A DNA stretch of 64,000 bases, taken from NCBI GenBank assembly GCA_033065855.1, contig JAVXUO010001107.1:1-64000 (forward strand), in the 5' to 3' direction. Within the stretch, counting starts at the first letter, position 1. Every line of letters starts with the position of its first letter. Positions 52,721 to 64,000 of the stretch are shown here, one piece after another. The DNA comes from Escallonia rubra (taxonomy: Eukaryota > Streptophyta > Magnoliopsida > Escalloniales > Escalloniaceae). A model generated the notes under the pieces. It was not told the DNA's origin, did not search any database, and worked only from the letters and a program-made list of their open reading frames with translations. The position numbers and the translations under genes are program-made.

Positions 52721-53794
52721 CGTACGTTTTGCCTTTTAAGCTATTAGCAAGATTGGTTTCACGGTTTCTAGAGGTTACCCGCTTAGTGTATTTGCGATGT
52801 CAACCCTTTTTACTTGAGTTTTGGTTTTGTGTTAGAGATTCTGCTTTCCAAAATGATAAGTCGACGTTTACTGTATATTAGCATAGTACCCGAGCAATGC
52901 TCGAGAAGCTAAAAGATGGTGACTAAAAAATTGGATAAAATAGATAATTAAGTAATTTAATTGCATAATAGGTACTACTAGATGTTTGTTTCTAGTCAGG
53001 TTAAGAAGAATATATGTGTGTAGTGGCGGTATCATGCTAAAAATGATTATAACGCAACCTAAATAGTTATTTAGTTATAGCAAATTTAACCGTAGAAATC
53101 TCTCTAATATCATGTCTTATTCTTATAACGTGCATTAACGTTGTACAAATGAAGTAGCGTACTACAGGTGAGTGTAGGCTCTCTTCTTTTACTAGTGTCT
53201 ATAAAAGCAACAATGACGTCTCTTCTTGGAGTGGATCAGAATTTGTCTTGACCAAGAAATATTTATCTTATATAGTTTTCTACATGAAGATGTAACTTTC
53301 TTTATAGTATTTAACTACCTTTTTAGACAAACTAGTAAGGATCACACGCTTTGCAGGTTAAATAGTAATTCAAAATAAAAATGTTATAGGCTTTAGTGAA
53401 AAACACAATGAAACTTAATTATCATTTTAACAAAATCATAACAAGTAAATAAATTGTAAACTGCTAACCAAATATTCGAAGCATGGAAAGTTAAAACATG
53501 GTCTTACTTTCAAACGTTAATTGATAATACAAATTATTAACAATGTTTATCACTATTTATCATACTTATTTGTAGGCAAGGACTTCACTTTTAAGATCTA
53601 CTTCAGTAATTATCATATTTATCATACTTATTTATCATATTTCCAGGAATATGGCCACCTGCTTCAGTAATTAGGACCCTGTACAAATCATTCCGGTCAA
53701 GAGGCAGCAATGTTTCGAATACTTTTAAGATCTACTTCCATCCTAATCCAAAATTGGAAGAAACTTGTTTAGTGACAAGATGTAATAGGGAATA
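52721..53794. other. intergenic, AT-rich
   Basis: Nothing recognised apart from short AT-rich repeats such as ttatcatacttattt near 53558 and 53625. Confidence 0.4.
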
Positions 53795-54273
53795 GTCACT
53801 CTCCTTGGTGCAAGAAATAATGGAGCTAAACATTCACGAGTCCGCAGCTATATATATCAGACTTTGCTGAAGCTTTTGTTGGAAGTAGCAGTAGAGCTTT
53901 GCGCAGAATTGATTATGATGGCGAAAGCCTCGAGCTAGCTACTTTGGGCAACATGAATCTGGTGTGAGAACATTGGAAAGTGCTATGAAGCATCTGATGA
54001 CTTCCTGAGGTCCGAGCAGGAACTCCAAGTTCTTCGCCGTTGTCTAACATGCAAAACCTTTCTGTGCTTCTACTCGGGGACTGTGACATTTTGAAGGATA
54101 TCAAAGTTGCGCTGGATATTCAATTCAGAGCTTGAAAGTTCTTGAGATATATATCTGGGTCTAGCTCCCTGAATGTAATCCCAAATGAATTCTTCAAGCA
54201 CATGCCCCACCTGTTACTCTTTGTGATCTTCATATCTCATCTTTACCTTTATCTCTTTATAACTTTAGTGAAC
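53795..54273 (+). pseudogene. deleted relic of the neighbouring NLR gene
   Basis: Matches the NLR at 48233-49230 in the same orientation, with about 490 bases missing: the relic jumps from the region after the GFP motif (near 48436) to the start of the leucine-rich repeats (near 48918). Matching phrases include tccgagcaggaactccaagt and tctgggtctagctccctgaa. Stops and small indels occur throughout. It most likely arose by tandem duplication and decay. It has no open frame of any length. Confidence 0.85.
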
Positions 54274-54893
54274 TAATTATATATCTTTCCCAGTGGGAAA
54301 AAGTTCTGGCAAACTCGTGCTCTTACCTACCAGAGCATCAATCTGGGAACCAGTATGATTGACATGCACACGTATAAAAAATGGGAAAAAATTTAGTTGT
54401 TATCGGGTTGTACAATTCTCCATATAGCGACAATGAATTACTGCCATATATTTTTAGTAATTTTTATTCAGTGACGCTATAGAAATGCTGCTAAGAATTG
54501 TCGCTGAAAGTATTAGCAGAAAAGTCAATAAATATATTTAGCGACAATTAGCAACTACTAAATGTTGTTATGCAAGGGGTTATAACTATCTTCTTCCAAG
54601 TCAAGTAGCAGCAAAAAAATCATTCTAGAAAATGCCAACGCCATGTTTTATGAGATTCAACTTTTGATACGAAGGCTCAGTTCCCTTTCATTACTCTTTC
54701 TCAGACAAAATATAAGAGAACCCTGGTGTTAGTGTGCTGAAGGAATGTGGTAATGAATGATATGTGGGATACTAGCAAAGAAGCGCCTGTTTTCAGGCTA
54801 ACCAAGGGCGTAAGTCGCGAAAAATATCCTCTTAGAGGTTGCAAACAGGGGGCTTTGAGTTCATGTAATACAAGAAAGCAGATATTTCAAGTC
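54274..54893. other. intergenic and 3' UTR of the second receptor kinase
   Basis: Near 54430-54560 the words agcgacaat, ttgtcgct and agcgacaatt recur in both orientations, a style seen in subterminal regions of CACTA elements, but no ends were found. The bases just before 54894 should be the 3' UTR of the minus-strand kinase. Confidence 0.35.
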
Positions 54894-61568
<6,675 letters not shown>

Positions 61569-62428
61569 CTTCCGGCCTTGAGACCTGTAAGATGGAAATC
61601 AGACTTCACCACCTCACACAAAGGTTACAGGCATCGCAAGCCAGTAATAGTCTATGTTTTCTGCTCTATACATCTCAGGTCTCTAATATGAAGGAAAAAA
61701 AGCTTAGAAATATTCAAGCTAAGACATTTCAAAGACAGTAACATGCACGGCAGCAGCTAAGACGCGTATGTTATTAATACCTCCCAATATCATTTCTTCA
61801 TTCTATTGACGAGGTTTGGAAATTTAAAGTCTCTGGCTGTGTGTGTGTGTGTGTGTGTTTTGAATGGCTGGCTCTCAACATTCTTTTTCTGATGACTAGC
61901 CCGTTCATTCTCAAGCTAATATTTCTTTACATTAGAATGTGACCTGCTTAGTGCATTTTGTGATGTCAAACCTTTTGCTTATGTTTTTGAGAGTTTTTTA
62001 ACCATGTATCCTTCTACTAAACTTAACTACTTACTGGATTCGTGTATAATGCACGGGATAGAATAAAAATAAGTTCTTTTAATAATAAAAAGAGGTAAAA
62101 CGAATTAAAAACAAGCGACAAAGATAAGTTAGTTTGACCTCTCAACTAACAATTTGTAAACAATGTCACCAAAATGATGTGGCTAATAGTTCTTCGACTC
62201 TAATTAACTCTAATTAACCTAGGGAAAAAGTAATAAGTAAATGTACTATCTAGCTCTCTTCTCTCTTACGCTTGTTCTAGATTTTTTGTATTGAGGGTGC
62301 TTAATACAACGTTTGCATTACCATGATTTTAAGGATTTTCATGGGCTGAATCTTTGAGCTACTATCGTTGTTTCCACTAACCTTACTCAAAGTAATGAAG
62401 GTGAATATGTAAATTTTGGATAATATAG
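61569..62428. other. upstream region of the second kinase
   Basis: Contains a short (GT)n run at about 61840-61858. The kinase promoter should lie here, reading leftward, but no clear element was recognised. Confidence 0.4.
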
Positions 62429-62430
62429 TA

Positions 62431-62790
62431 CTCCATCCGTCCCCATAAATTGATCATTTTTTTTTGCACGTAGATTAATGATTTAGGTCATATATTGTGT
62501 GTTTCTCATTCTACGCTTTAAAGAGAGTATGGAAAGAAAGTGGACTAGGACAGAGAAAATCAGTTAGTTCAGTGTTAAATGTTGAGAGAGATATAATAAA
62601 AAAAATGGGTCAGAGGAGAGAAAATGAGTTGGTGGAGAATTAAATGTGAAGAGGAAAATAAAATAAAAAAAGTTTTAAAAGGGTAAATATGTAAAAATAC
62701 CCACAAAATCTTTATTAATTTAGAAAGTGAACAATTTTTGTGAGACAACCTAAAAAGAAAATATGATCAACTTATGAGGGACATAAGGAA
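62431..62790. mobile_element. Stowaway-like MITE, 360 bp
   Basis: Left end ctccatccgtccccataaat, right end on the other strand ttccttatgtccctcataag, both continuing into ttgatcat. TA flanks both ends (62429-62430 and 62791-62792), as expected for Tc1/Mariner-type Stowaway elements. Non-coding. Confidence 0.75.
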
Positions 62791-62792
62791 TA

Positions 62793-64000
62793 TATAAGTT
62801 GTATTTTGTTCCTTTCAATCAAAAAAAATAAATAAGGAATATATATATGTTAAGCAATATTTGCATACATCCTTATTATTGTCAACTGATTTGACAGTGA
62901 CCTCGTCTTTAAAGAAATATTTTGGTGTATAGTCTTCAAACCCTTTCTCCATTCACATACAAATTCATTTATACATTCCAAAAATAAATAATAGGACTGG
63001 GTATGGCATGAAGTGCACTCACTTGGAGCAAGTTGTTAAAACTTAATGCTACAAAGAATGTAATCGTAAGGAAAAATGGACCAATGATGGACTTTTTACT
63101 TGTTATGTATGATATATTTCATTTTTTATAACATTGCAAATGCAATGGATTAAGTTTTATTTTTTCTAAATTTGTTCCTTTTTACTAAAGAAGATACTTC
63201 TCATAACACATACTCCTATGAGGTAGGTTTTAGAAGTAAAATAGGGCTAATCTCAAATTATAGTACCTTTTTTTTTTTTTTTGAATAGTCAGAACTGCAA
63301 TTTATACGGCTCGTCAGTGTGGGGACTCATATTAGTACCTTAAAGTATCACTTCAATCAGTATTGCTTAAAGAACTTAACATTGTGCCTAAAGGTTTAGT
63401 TGGGTCATTCTAAGGAAGTGATAAAAATCAGATAAAAAGGAGAAAGAATGTACAGGCAATCAAGCAAAATTCTACTCTCGCCCCTCTATGCACTTTTTTA
63501 CCGGACACAAAATAACACCTAAATTAAAGCAAGGCTTACCGATTCAATTGCAATTCCGTTTGATTCTGACTTGATATTAAGGCTTTTCACCAGTTTTGTC
63601 GAATGATGCTTTGAGGGAGAGGAGATGGGAGTTACCGATGAAATGAAGAGACCGAGAGATAACTGTAAGTCTGTAAGTTTGTAATAGTGGGCTAATATTT
63701 TTTTTATATTTGTGTCCTTAGTTAATTGCAATCTTAAGTTCACATGATGGGTAATTAAGAAAAAAATTTCACTATGGACACTTGTCTTTTTCTAAATGAG
63801 TCTCAATGTAACACCAAAATTATGTTACACCAAACCAAGTTTCCCTTAATAAGTGGTATAGGTATATATTATGAGCTTTCAGATTAAATCATGATTTTTA
63901 CAAGGTGTAATTCCAGGAGTTAGTGAATTAATCACCATAAATCAAAGCATGTCACTAATACCGGATTCACTAAAAATCTTTCAAGAAGAAATTGTCATGG
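62793..64000. other. intergenic to the right edge
   Basis: AT-rich. A T-run at about 63267-63281 followed by gaatagtcagaactgcaat may be the tail of a minus-strand retroposon, but the body could not be identified. No gene seen. Confidence 0.35.

Overview
The window reads as nuclear DNA of a flowering plant, most likely a eudicot. The genes have GT-AG introns, the families are plant-specific (S-domain receptor kinases, R2R3-MYB, plant NLR), and the spaces between genes hold plant transposons of many kinds (copia, solo LTRs, LINE, MULE, hAT, Tourist and Stowaway types). No species can be named from the sequence alone.

Six protein genes are supported. From left to right they are: an intact seven-exon G-type lectin S-receptor-like kinase on + (7211-11168); a NOSIP/CSU1-type RING protein with one 3.5 kb intron on + (20578-24987); a PLAC8-family membrane protein on + (26830-29743); a three-exon R2R3-MYB on + (34872-36049); an NLR-like protein of about 1349 residues with no CC or TIR domain, in one coding exon, on + (47704-51753), followed by a deleted relic of itself (53795-54273); and a second S-receptor-like kinase on - (54894-61568). 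The two kinases share almost the same exon lengths and face each other from opposite ends of the window. They sit at the cell surface and belong to immune or recognition families, as the NLR does inside the cell, but nothing here shows that they work together.

The mobile DNA can be read in layers. A 4993 bp copia element (11959-16951) has two LTRs that look identical and a 5 bp target duplication; it sits inside an older LINE remnant. Two gypsy-like solo LTRs (38015-39985 and 40522-44439) each keep a 5 bp duplication, and the second carries a nested 1063 bp MULE. Several TIR elements can be bounded to the base by their target duplications: MULE-type (9 bp), hAT-type (8 bp), Tourist-type (TAA) and Stowaway-type (TA).

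The most striking structure is in the second kinase gene. A solo LTR, itself split by a 1294 bp foldback MULE and other TIR elements, lies inside the lectin-domain exon. It landed on a CAG|GT site, so its 5 bp target duplication supplies a splice donor on one side and an acceptor on the other. Removing the 3559 bp between them restores the reading frame exactly, giving an 836-residue kinase. This looks like a new intron made by a transposon insertion.
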